The notes beneath the pieces were generated by a model. The model saw nothing but the letters and a program-made list of their open reading frames with translations. It was not told the origin of the DNA and ran no database searches. Both the position numbers and the translations under genes were made by a program. Positions 1 to 6,571 of a stretch of DNA of 36,421 nt are shown one piece after another. Source of the DNA: UBA5862 sp002408105. Its GTDB lineage: Bacteria > Pseudomonadota > Gammaproteobacteria > Pseudomonadales > UBA5862. Location: NCBI GenBank assembly GCA_034189125.1, contig JAXHVB010000027.1:1-36421 (forward strand), in the 5' to 3' direction. Numbering within the stretch: the first letter of the stretch is position 1; each line of letters opens with the position of its first letter.

Positions 1-529
1 GCGCAAGGTCCAAAGCATTGCGGTGGTGCAGGCCCCTCCCCCGCCTCCGCCCCCACCGCCAGAGACGCCGCCGCCAAAAATGGAAGAATTGATTCCTGAG
101 CCTGAACCGGTCGAGGAGCCAGCGCCGCTGGACGACATGCCCGAAGTTTCATCAGATCCTATCGGTCCCTTGGGTCTGGACACAGAAGGAGTGGGAAGCG
201 GCGACGGCTTCGGGCTGGTTGGCAAGCGTGGGGGGCAGTCCCTCATCGATCGCGCCCCGTTTCAATGGTACGCAGAGACACTCAGCGCCGAATTGAGTGC
301 ACTGCTGGCAGATTCGGATGAGCTGCGTCGTTCGAGTTATGCAGTGATGGTGCGCATCTGGATCAACGCCCAGGGCCAGATCACCCGCGCCGAATTGCGC
401 CAAAGCACCGGCAACGCGCGCCTGGACCAGTTGTTGGTCGGTGCCTTGTCGGCCGGCTCGACGCCGGTCGAACCTCCACCCGTCACCATGCCGCAACCGG
501 TCGTGGTGCGAATCAGTTCACGAACCTGA
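1..529 (+). CDS. TonB-like energy transducer, C-terminal part (5' end outside window)
   Basis: The frame is open from base 2 without a stop, so the N-terminal membrane anchor lies outside the window. The visible part begins with a Pro-rich stretch (APPPPPPPPPETPPP, then acidic EPEPVEEP), the periplasm-spanning linker expected of TonB proteins. It ends in a TonB_C-like fold of about 65 residues (YAVMVRIWINAQGQITRAEL, then a conserved LDQLL helix and a PVVVRIS final strand). TonB couples the ExbB-ExbD proton channel in the inner membrane to outer-membrane transporters. The Gly-rich segment GVGSGDGFGLVGKRGG between linker and C-terminal domain is typical of TonB variants encoded in small exbD-tonB-porin clusters. 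The porin-like gene starts 14 bases after the stop, so the two are probably co-transcribed. A GTG at 23 is only an internal codon. The family is fairly certain; which transporter it energises is unknown. Confidence 0.75.
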   Translation, partial: RKVQSIAVVQAPPPPPPPPPETPPPKMEELIPEPEPVEEPAPLDDMPEVSSDPIGPLGLDTEGVGSGDGFGLVGKRGGQSLIDRAPFQWYAETLSAELSALLADSDELRRSSYAVMVRIWINAQGQITRAELRQSTGNARLDQLLVGALSAGSTPVEPPPVTMPQPVVVRISSRT

Positions 530-543
530 GAGGCCTTACAGGC

Positions 544-2223
544 ATGCCCATTCGCTGTTGTTTCGTCACCCTTGGTGTGTTCAAACGGGCGCTGATTGGA
601 GGCGGAATCTTCCTGTGCGCAGCAGGTGGCACAACCGCCGCTGGTTCAGACGCAGCGGTTGCGCTGCCCGAACTCCTCCGGGTGTTGGTCGAGAAAGGTG
701 TGTTGACCGAAGACGACGCAACTGCCGTGCTGGGTGAGGCCCGCGGTTCAAGCGGCAACCTGAACCGCACGGGGGAGCCTGAGGATGGCTCGGACCCGGT
801 TGACGAGGACGTGATTCGGGTGCCGTATCTGCCCGACGCGGTTCGGGACGCCGTGCGTGACGAGTTGGTGCGCGAAACCGCGCCCGATGTGACCGAGCAG
901 GTGGTGACCGAGCTTCGCACCCAAGCCAAAGCGGGGAGTCTGGCTGCAGTCTGGCCAGAGTGGTTGCGGGGGCTTCGGTTGTACGGTGACCTGCGCTATC
1001 GAGTCGAAAACATCGACTACAACGGCGACTCGAATGCGCCTGGTTCGGTCATTGATTGGCAGGCGGTGAATGGCGCCGGCGGGGTGCTCGCCGCGGGACC
1101 CGATGCCTTTTTGAACACCACCCAGGACCGCTTTCGCACCCGCCTTCGGGTGCGCTTGGGTGTGGAGGCCGAGCTCGGCGAATGGTGGGCTGCGGGGGTG
1201 CGGCTCTCGACTGGAAACTCCAATGTGCCTGTGACCACCAACCAAACCCTCGGGGACTATGGGAACCGCGGAGACATCCTGCTCGACCGAGGGTTTATCC
1301 AGTATTTCCGCCCCGTCGGAGAAAGCCAGGCACTTTGGTTTTCTGCCGGTCGAATGGCAAACCCCTACCAATCGACAAGCTTGGTGTGGGATGCGGACCT
1401 CGGGTTTGAAGGAGTGTCAACGCGGTATACGCATGGCGCGAAAGACAGATGGGGTCAGGTTTCGGTAACGGCAGGTTGGTTTGCTCTGCAAGAACAGGCC
1501 CTTACGACAGACGACAAGTCGCTCGCGGCGCTGCAGCTTGCCGGTATGTGGGACCTCGGCCCTCAGGCTCAACTTCGCGCGGCGGCAGCCTACTACGATT
1601 TCTCGAACCTTCAGGCGCGTCCTGTCACTACGGCCCCGGGCACCTGTGACCTGGCAACCGAAGAGCAGTTGGGCTCCGTGCCCCCATACCTTCAAAAGGG
1701 CAACAGCCTTGCGGCGATCTGTATCTCAGGGACCGCAGGGAATCCAGGCGCCGCAGAGGATGTCGCCAAGGTGGGCCTGGCGAGCGAGTTTGAAGTGGTC
1801 GCCTTCACCCTGGGCTATGACTGGGCCTGGGATGCCCACCAAGGGCTGTCGATCGATTTCGAGTATGCGACCAATTTGGGCTTCGACGCCACCGAGATCC
1901 TGCGGCGCACGGGGCAAGACCTCGACGAGCAGGTCGACGGCTGGCACCTCAAGCTTGCCTTGGGCGTGGACACCCCCCGCCGGCTTTCCGATTGGTCAGT
2001 CCAGGCGGGCTACAAGCGGATCGAACGCGATGCCCTGGTTGATGCCTTCACCGACTCGGATTTTCACCTCGGCGGGACCAACGCCCGCGGTTGGTACCTC
2101 AGCGGACAGTACGGTCTGCACCAAGATGTGTGGCTCAGCCTGCGCTGGATTTCCAGCAATTCCATTGAGGGCCCGACCTTCGAAGTCGACCAATACTTCG
2201 TCGATCTCAGCGCCCGGTATTGA
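544..2223 (+). CDS. Putative porin, outer-membrane beta-barrel (Porin_5-like)
   Basis: A 559-residue exported protein. An N-terminal hydrophobic stretch (GVFKRALIGGGIFLCAAGG) reads as a signal peptide. The mature N-terminus carries LLRVLVEKGVLTEDDATAVL, a helical segment found at the start of many large gammaproteobacterial 'putative porins' (Pfam Porin_5), followed by a helical linker to about residue 130. From LRLYGDLRYRVENIDYNGDS onward there are alternating amphipathic strands, and the protein ends in an aromatic residue (VDLSARY), as outer-membrane barrels do. It probably forms a channel in the outer membrane; no substrate can be read from the sequence. A GAGAGG ribosome-binding site lies 9 bases before the ATG, directly behind the tonB-like gene, which suggests TonB-energised or co-regulated function. 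Two Cys near residues 380-395 may form a loop disulfide. Confidence 0.7.
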   Translation: MPIRCCFVTLGVFKRALIGGGIFLCAAGGTTAAGSDAAVALPELLRVLVEKGVLTEDDATAVLGEARGSSGNLNRTGEPEDGSDPVDEDVIRVPYLPDAVRDAVRDELVRETAPDVTEQVVTELRTQAKAGSLAAVWPEWLRGLRLYGDLRYRVENIDYNGDSNAPGSVIDWQAVNGAGGVLAAGPDAFLNTTQDRFRTRLRVRLGVEAELGEWWAAGVRLSTGNSNVPVTTNQTLGDYGNRGDILLDRGFIQYFRPVGESQALWFSAGRMANPYQSTSLVWDADLGFEGVSTRYTHGAKDRWGQVSVTAGWFALQEQALTTDDKSLAALQLAGMWDLGPQAQLRAAAAYYDFSNLQARPVTTAPGTCDLATEEQLGSVPPYLQKGNSLAAICISGTAGNPGAAEDVAKVGLASEFEVVAFTLGYDWAWDAHQGLSIDFEYATNLGFDATEILRRTGQDLDEQVDGWHLKLALGVDTPRRLSDWSVQAGYKRIERDALVDAFTDSDFHLGGTNARGWYLSGQYGLHQDVWLSLRWISSNSIEGPTFEVDQYFVDLSARY

Positions 2224-2269
2224 AGCGGAACTTTACGTTAGAACCAGAGCCTGGAGTCAGGAGGGCATC

Positions 2270-2932
2270 ATGAGCAACACTCGGGATCCTGGTGGGGCGC
2301 CGAGGAAACTGCACGGACTTTTACTGCTGGTGGGGCTGGTGCTTCACGCCGTTGATGCAGTGGGCGCGGTGCCCCGCGAAGCGCCGAGCGATGGCGGGGA
2401 CCCGCGCGCTGTTGCGCGCTACCAGGAAATGGTGCGGACCCTGACCATGGAGCGCGATGCCTTGATGGGCACGGTGTCCGAGCTCGAAAAAACGGTCGCA
2501 GACTTGCAGCAGCAGCTGGCGGGGGCAGAGGCGCGCATCGCGCAGCAAACCGAGGCGCTGGAGGTGCAAGGCCAGCGCGCTGAACAGTTGTCGGACCGCG
2601 CGGCGCTTGTCTACTCGCGGCTCGAGGAGACGGTTGGGCTTTACAATGGGCTGCGTCAGCAGTGCCAACAGTTGGCTGCAGAGCATGAGCGGGTTGCAGA
2701 CCAAAAAACACAGGCTGAGGATCGTCTGATCGCCTGTACTGCGGACAATGCGGCGTTGTACGAGGCGGGTGTGGAATTGCTGGATGCCTACCGAAACAAA
2801 GGGTTTGGAGCCCTGATGTCCGGCAAGGAGCCAGTGTTTCAGTTTCAGCGCGTTCGCGAAGAAAACCAGGTTCAGGAATACGAAGATCGGCTGCGCGAAT
2901 CACGCATCCGTGGCACCGGTTCGCAGCCCTGA
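2270..2932 (+). CDS. Secreted coiled-coil protein of unknown function
   Basis: A 220-residue protein starting at an ATG with a strong AGGAGG site (2259-2264). Residues about 14-33 (HGLLLLVGLVLHAVDAVGA) look like a signal peptide or anchor. Residues about 50-150 are a continuous heptad-rich coiled coil (ERDALMGTVSELEKTVADLQ and onward) rich in Glu, Gln and Ala, with two or three Cys in the second half (QQCQQLAAE, LIACTADNAALYEAG). The C-terminus is a short charged tail. It lies 46 bases after the porin gene in the same direction and probably belongs to that operon. I do not recognise a named family. A periplasmic scaffold or spacer for the TonB-porin system is possible but is inference from position. 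The reading frame continues open far upstream, overlapping the porin in another frame, but that part is a shadow. Confidence 0.65.
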   Translation: MSNTRDPGGAPRKLHGLLLLVGLVLHAVDAVGAVPREAPSDGGDPRAVARYQEMVRTLTMERDALMGTVSELEKTVADLQQQLAGAEARIAQQTEALEVQGQRAEQLSDRAALVYSRLEETVGLYNGLRQQCQQLAAEHERVADQKTQAEDRLIACTADNAALYEAGVELLDAYRNKGFGALMSGKEPVFQFQRVREENQVQEYEDRLRESRIRGTGSQP

Positions 2933-3268
2933 CGCCTCACGCAATCGGCCATTTTTTACACTGAGGGGATGGGGTTTCTACGACTAAGCACCGTTTTGGT
3001 GCAAACTGGGCCAGGGAGCTGAATCATTCGTCAGCATTCTTTACATGGTCGGTGTGAGGCGGCGAATTTCTGACATAACCCATTAATTTAAAAAAGAAAA
3101 AAATGTTGGTGTGATGCTTGCACTCTATTGCCTAAGCGAGTGTCCTGTGGTGGTTCGCACTGAATCTGCAGCCCCGGCGGACGTGTCGCTGCGGGAAGGC
3201 TTCCGAGAGTGAACGATGCCCGCTCCGAGGGGTCCCACCGTTTTCACAAACAAAAGGAGAGATGAAAC
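2933..3268. other. 336-bp intergenic regulatory region upstream of the VPLPA-CTERM gene
   Basis: No gene is visible here. It holds a small inverted repeat GCACC-GTTTT-GGTGC (2988-3002), not followed by a T-run and so not a convincing terminator. It also has two near-identical decamers ATTTTTTACA (2951-2960) and ATTCTTTACA (3035-3044) 84 bases apart, an AT-rich tract (about 3079-3104, TTAATTTAAAAAAGAAAAAA) that stands out in GC-rich DNA, and the sigma-54-type promoter listed separately. The arrangement (repeats upstream, bendable AT tract, then -24/-12) is what an enhancer-activated promoter looks like. Confidence 0.5.
3107..3122 (+). promoter_or_regulatory. Sigma-54 (RpoN) -24/-12 promoter for the VPLPA-CTERM gene
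   Basis: The sequence TGGTGTGATGCTTGCA matches the sigma-54 consensus TGGCACG-N4-TTGCW at 9 of 12 defined positions. It keeps the invariant GG and GC at correct spacing and the complete TTGCA element. Mismatches are limited to the CAC after GG. The predicted transcript would start near 3133, leaving a leader of about 135 bases before the start codon at 3269. In Zoogloea and relatives, PEP-CTERM genes are known to depend on RpoN and the PrsK/PrsR two-component pair, so a sigma-54 site before an exosortase substrate is biologically sensible. Confidence 0.6.
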
Positions 3269-3775
3269 ATGCAAACGCGATGGAAAGAAAGCTGGGCCCA
3301 AAAGGTCCTGCAGCTAATGTGTGTGCTGTGTGCTTTCGGTGCATTGCAAGCGCAGGCTGCAGTCGATTTGGGCGACCTCTCGGCTGGTGATGATGTGGTC
3401 GAGTTTGCGACCGCTGATAGTGGCGTCGCTTTCTCGGAAACGTTCGAGTTCACGTTGCTCGAAGCCGGAACTGTTTTTAGCACCGCGATTGCCTACGGTG
3501 TTGTGGACAGCTTCAGCGCTAGCCTTGATGGTGTGGACATGTTGCCGTTTACCAGCAACATCCTGCTGGGTCTGCCAGTGACCCTGGCCCCTGGCGATTA
3601 CTCGCTGATGGTCAGTGGAACCCTGACCAGTGCCTTTTCTCTGCTCACCGACGTGCCCTACGCAGTTGAGCTGAGCGTGGCTGCTGTACCGCTGCCAGCC
3701 CCTGTGCTGCTGCTCGGTTCGGCCATTCTGGGCTTGGTCGGGTTCTCCCGCCGTGGCGCATCGGCTGAAGCTTGA
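3269..3775 (+). CDS. VPLPA-CTERM sorting-domain protein (exosortase substrate)
   Basis: A 168-residue exported protein. Residues 1-30 are a signal peptide (VLQLMCVLCAFGALQAQA, cleavage after AQA). Residues 140-162 form the sorting tail: VPLPA (140-144), a hydrophobic helix (PVLLLGSAILGLVGF) and an RR stop-transfer (161-162). This is the VPLPA variant of PEP-CTERM, recognised and cut by a membrane exosortase (XrtD-type in described cases), normally for export of proteins tied to extracellular polysaccharide. The mature part is a short all-beta domain. Its FSETFEF start and LAPGDYSLMVSG segment resemble the small FxDxF-type PEP-CTERM proteins, though that is recall rather than alignment. AAAGGAG lies 8 bases before the ATG. 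The gene stands alone, between a sigma-54-like promoter and a rho-independent terminator. No exosortase is encoded in this window, but a PrsT-like TPR protein is (19205-22000). Confidence 0.85.
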   Translation: MQTRWKESWAQKVLQLMCVLCAFGALQAQAAVDLGDLSAGDDVVEFATADSGVAFSETFEFTLLEAGTVFSTAIAYGVVDSFSASLDGVDMLPFTSNILLGLPVTLAPGDYSLMVSGTLTSAFSLLTDVPYAVELSVAAVPLPAPVLLLGSAILGLVGFSRRGASAEA

Positions 3776-3876
3776 CTTGATCGGTTGGCCAGGGGGAGAC
3801 GGGCGGCTGGTACGCTGTATCGGCGGCGCGCTTCCCTGAACCCGAGACGGGCAAGCCAAGCAGTACCCGCAAGTAG

Positions 3877-3902
3877 AAGCCCCGCCATTGGCGGGGCTTT
3901 TT
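3877..3902 (+). terminator. Rho-independent terminator after the VPLPA-CTERM gene
   Basis: A perfect 10-bp stem (AAGCCCCGCC / GGCGGGGCTT) with an ATT loop is followed by a run of T ending at 3902. It ends the VPLPA-CTERM transcript 100 bases after its stop. Read from the other strand, the hairpin is followed by a weaker T-rich tail and could also slow transcription coming from the converging acyl-CoA dehydrogenase operon, whose stop is at 3935. Confidence 0.85.
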
Positions 3903-3934
3903 CATGCGTGTTGGAAAGTCAATTGCTCCCGGCT

Positions 3935-5068
3935 TCAGGTGGGCAGTTGGGCGCGCAGGTGCTTGCGGTGGTGGTAGTCATCCCCAAAGCTAAAACGGTT
4001 GCCCTGGGCGCGACGGAAGTGCAACCCGGCATTGCATTCGTAGGTGAAGCCCATCCCGCCATGGAACTGGATGGCGCGGTCAGACGCAAAGTAAAACGCT
4101 TGGTCTGAGTGGATCTTGGCAATCCGGACTGCGGCTTCGGGCTCGCCGCCATCGTAGCCGTTGAATACCGAAGCCGCGTAGTAAAGGTGGGAACGGGTGT
4201 GTTCCACGCCGACCATGACATCCACAGTCGGGTGCTTGAGCGCCTGGTAGCTGCCAATGAGTTTGTCGAACTGTTTGCGGGTGTTGAGGTAGTCGATCGT
4301 CAGCAGCAGTGCGCCATTGGCGCCGCCCGCGTTCTCAGCGCTGTGGATCAGGGCGCCCAGGGCGTAGGTCCATTTCAGGGCCTGGGTGGCGTCACCGCCG
4401 TCGAGCCGGTCTGCCGCGGGCACCTGGAGCCCATCGAGTTCGATTCGGTAAGCGCGTCGGGTCTCATCCACCAGGGTCTCTTGCCGCATGCGGGTTTTGA
4501 GTGCCGACCCCTCGACCAAAAACAGCGCGGGGCTGCCATCGACGGCCGCGCTGATAACGACCACGTCGGCAGTGGCGGCATCGAGCACGCCGCGCTTGAC
4601 GCCGGACAAAGTGTAGCCACTGCCTGTTGCGCTGGCGGCGGCGGTGAGTTGATCGGGCTCGAATGACCCCGCAGGCTCGCTGAGGGCCACAGCCCCAATG
4701 GCGGACCCACTGGCGAGCTGTTCCAGCCAGTTCGCGCGGTGGCGCTCATTGCCGGCTTTCAGGATCAACTGCCCGGCAAGCGTGGTTGCAAGTAGCGGCG
4801 AGCCAACCAGGTGGCGGCCCATGGGCTCGAAGACCGAGACCAGCTCTTTGGGGCTGAGCCCCGCCCCGCCGTAGGTGTCGGGAATGAGCATGCCACACCA
4901 GCCGAGGCTGGCCATTTCTTGCCAGACACTGGGGTCGTAGCCGATGTCGCCGGAGATCCAGGTGCGCACCTTTTCGATGGGGCAGCGGTCGCGACAAAAG
5001 TTGATGGCCGAGTCACTGATCAGGCCTTGTTCTTCGCTGAATTCGATCTGTCCTGCGGGGCTCAACAT
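3935..5068 (-). CDS. Acyl-CoA dehydrogenase, probable non-catalytic partner subunit
   Basis: A 377-residue acyl-CoA dehydrogenase. The N-terminal helical domain begins IEFSEEQGLISDSAINF. The middle beta-domain is degenerate (GAVALSEPAGSFEPD instead of a full FAD/substrate loop). The C-terminal motif AIQFHGGMGFTYE followed by HFRRA is the form seen in the short subunits of heteromeric dehydrogenases of steroid side-chain degradation (FadE27/ChsE5 type). The usual base at the start of the C-terminal helical domain is absent (KWTYALGALIHSAEN has no Glu at that place). An ATG with AAGGAG 8 bases upstream fixes the start; the frame stays open for 39 more codons upstream, but these overlap the preceding gene and have no better signal. 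It lies 31 bases behind the second dehydrogenase gene and is almost surely in the same operon. I infer an alpha2beta2-type complex with that protein. Confidence 0.85.
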   Translation of the reverse strand: MLSPAGQIEFSEEQGLISDSAINFCRDRCPIEKVRTWISGDIGYDPSVWQEMASLGWCGMLIPDTYGGAGLSPKELVSVFEPMGRHLVGSPLLATTLAGQLILKAGNERHRANWLEQLASGSAIGAVALSEPAGSFEPDQLTAAASATGSGYTLSGVKRGVLDAATADVVVISAAVDGSPALFLVEGSALKTRMRQETLVDETRRAYRIELDGLQVPAADRLDGGDATQALKWTYALGALIHSAENAGGANGALLLTIDYLNTRKQFDKLIGSYQALKHPTVDVMVGVEHTRSHLYYAASVFNGYDGGEPEAAVRIAKIHSDQAFYFASDRAIQFHGGMGFTYECNAGLHFRRAQGNRFSFGDDYHHRKHLRAQLPT

Positions 5069-5099
5069 TGGGATGACTCCTTGATCGTTGCAGGGCGGT

Positions 5100-6308
5100 C
5101 TACTTGGGCAAGCCGAGCACACGCTCGCCGAGGATGTTGTGTTGCACCTCGCTGGTTCCGCCGCCAATGGTTGCGGAGTACGCATTCATCGCCGCCCGCT
5201 GCCACTCTCCGCCAGAGACTGTCTCGGGGTCTCCCATGTACAGGCCTGCCTGGCCGCCTTGCAGTTCGACTGCAAAGTAAGCGAGTCGGCGCATGAACTC
5301 CGAGCCGAACAGCTTGCCCATCATGGCCGGGGCACTGGGGCGTTCTGGGGTCAAAAGGGCTTCAATTTTTGCGCGCTGGCCAGTGAGGGCAATGCTGCGC
5401 TGGTCGATCACGAAGTCGAGTAGCCGGTCCTGGACCCTGGGGTCCTCAAGTGCCGGCTGCCCATCGCGCCGCAATGTTTTGGCCATTTCGACCACGTCCT
5501 TGACGGTAAAAATGGTTGAACTGTTGCCGCCCGCCTGGCCGCCGGCAGCGCCCCGCTCGAATGCCAGGGTCATCATGGCGACCATCCAGCCTTTGCCTTC
5601 CTCCCCGACCAGTGTGGACGCGGGGATTCGGGCATCGGTGAATACCGTTTGGTTGAACCCGTATTCTCCGGTGATTTTCTTGATCGGGATCACTTCGATG
5701 CCGGGGGCATCCATGGGGCAGAGAAAAAAGCTGAGGCCAGCGTACTTGCTCTCGGTATTCTGAATCGAACGGGCAAGCAAGATCATGTGCTTGGCGTAGA
5801 CGCCGAGGCTGGTCCAAATTTTCGACCCGTTGATGACAAACTCATCTCCATCGCGGGTCGCCCGACACTGCGCGTTGCCGAGGTCTGACCCATGGTCCGG
5901 CTCCGAAAACCCTTGGCACCAGATTTCCTCTCCAGTCAGGATCGGGCGGATGTAGGCTTTCTTTTGGTCTTCAGACGCGAGGTGCAGAATCGTCGGGCCC
6001 GCCCAATTGAGGCCGATGGCGTTGACCATGAACGGGACGTTTGCCCGCACCATCTCCTGGGTGGCAATGTCTTGCAGCGCCTGTGGCTGACCCCAGCCCC
6101 CGTACTCCTTGGGCCAGGCCATGCCGAGGTAGCCCGCGTCATACACTTGGTGCTGCCATTCGCGCAGGAAATGGAACTGCTGTGGCGTGTCCACCTCCAT
6201 AAAAGACTGCGGCAGGATGAAGTCCGGTTTTGCGGGCCGGTTCTCGGCGAGCCAGCTTGCCACTTCTCGCCGGAATTCGCGGTGCTCGGTTGACTCTTGG
6301 GTTTGCAT
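5100..6308 (-). CDS. Acyl-CoA dehydrogenase, probable catalytic subunit
   Basis: A 402-residue acyl-CoA dehydrogenase that oxidises an acyl-CoA to the 2,3-enoyl-CoA with FAD. Visible elements are WPKEYGGWG (about 65-73), the FAD/substrate loop WCQGFSEPDHGSDL (130-143), GSKIWTS (161-167), and MMTLAFERGAAGG, in which E251 aligns with the catalytic Glu of isovaleryl-CoA dehydrogenase (LDLERL motif). The C-terminal SATIGGGTSEVQHNILGERV is the FAD-dimer contact of this family. An ATG preceded by AAAGGGG (spacing about 8) was chosen; the 15 in-frame codons upstream have no ribosome-binding site. It is first in a two-gene operon with the partner dehydrogenase and divergent from the AtuA-like operon. 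Similarity is closest to FadE26/FadE28-like large subunits. The real substrate is unknown; citronellyl-CoA or another branched acyl-CoA is a reasonable guess from the neighbours. Confidence 0.88.
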   Translation of the reverse strand: MQTQESTEHREFRREVASWLAENRPAKPDFILPQSFMEVDTPQQFHFLREWQHQVYDAGYLGMAWPKEYGGWGQPQALQDIATQEMVRANVPFMVNAIGLNWAGPTILHLASEDQKKAYIRPILTGEEIWCQGFSEPDHGSDLGNAQCRATRDGDEFVINGSKIWTSLGVYAKHMILLARSIQNTESKYAGLSFFLCPMDAPGIEVIPIKKITGEYGFNQTVFTDARIPASTLVGEEGKGWMVAMMTLAFERGAAGGQAGGNSSTIFTVKDVVEMAKTLRRDGQPALEDPRVQDRLLDFVIDQRSIALTGQRAKIEALLTPERPSAPAMMGKLFGSEFMRRLAYFAVELQGGQAGLYMGDPETVSGGEWQRAAMNAYSATIGGGTSEVQHNILGERVLGLPK

Positions 6309-6571
6309 GACATCGCCCCTTTGTTGAACGGGTTCGTTGGCCGGGCCCAACATAAAATGGCAAGCAACCTATCATCCACGCGGCTCGGGTGACAAGAACG
6401 CTCATTATGGGCCTGGCAAGCTTGTCAAGGCGCCTGTTGCTTCGCTTCTTCGGCACCGTTTACTCTATTGCGCAACAATAAAATTCAATCTCAGCACGGC
6501 TCTGAATCGTGGGTCCTCACTCTTCATCCCACCCACGCGCGAACGGGCCGCTATCCTAAGGAGTGTTAGCC
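6309..6571. promoter_or_regulatory. Divergent control region of the acyl-CoA dehydrogenase and AtuA-like operons
   Basis: This 263-bp gap separates two divergent operons and should hold both promoters. Two dyads are visible. TGGCAAG/CTTGTCA (6414-6427) is a 14-bp near-palindrome with one mismatched pair. TATTG-CGCAA-CAATA (6466-6480) has perfect 5-bp arms and overlaps a plausible promoter stretch (TTTACT at 6459-6464). No regulator gene is adjacent. In Pseudomonas the atu and liu operons are repressed by TetR- or MerR-type proteins (AtuR, LiuR), so an operator is expected, but neither dyad matches a motif I can recall. Confidence 0.4.

Noticed and set aside
30..76. CCGCC/CCACC repeat-like stretch
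   Set aside because: These are proline codons in the TonB-like linker, not a DNA repeat element.
1481..2269. Long upstream extension of the coiled-coil gene's frame
   Set aside because: It overlaps the porin gene in another frame, gives Ser/Arg/Pro-rich junk, and the ATG at 2270 has an AGGAGG site.
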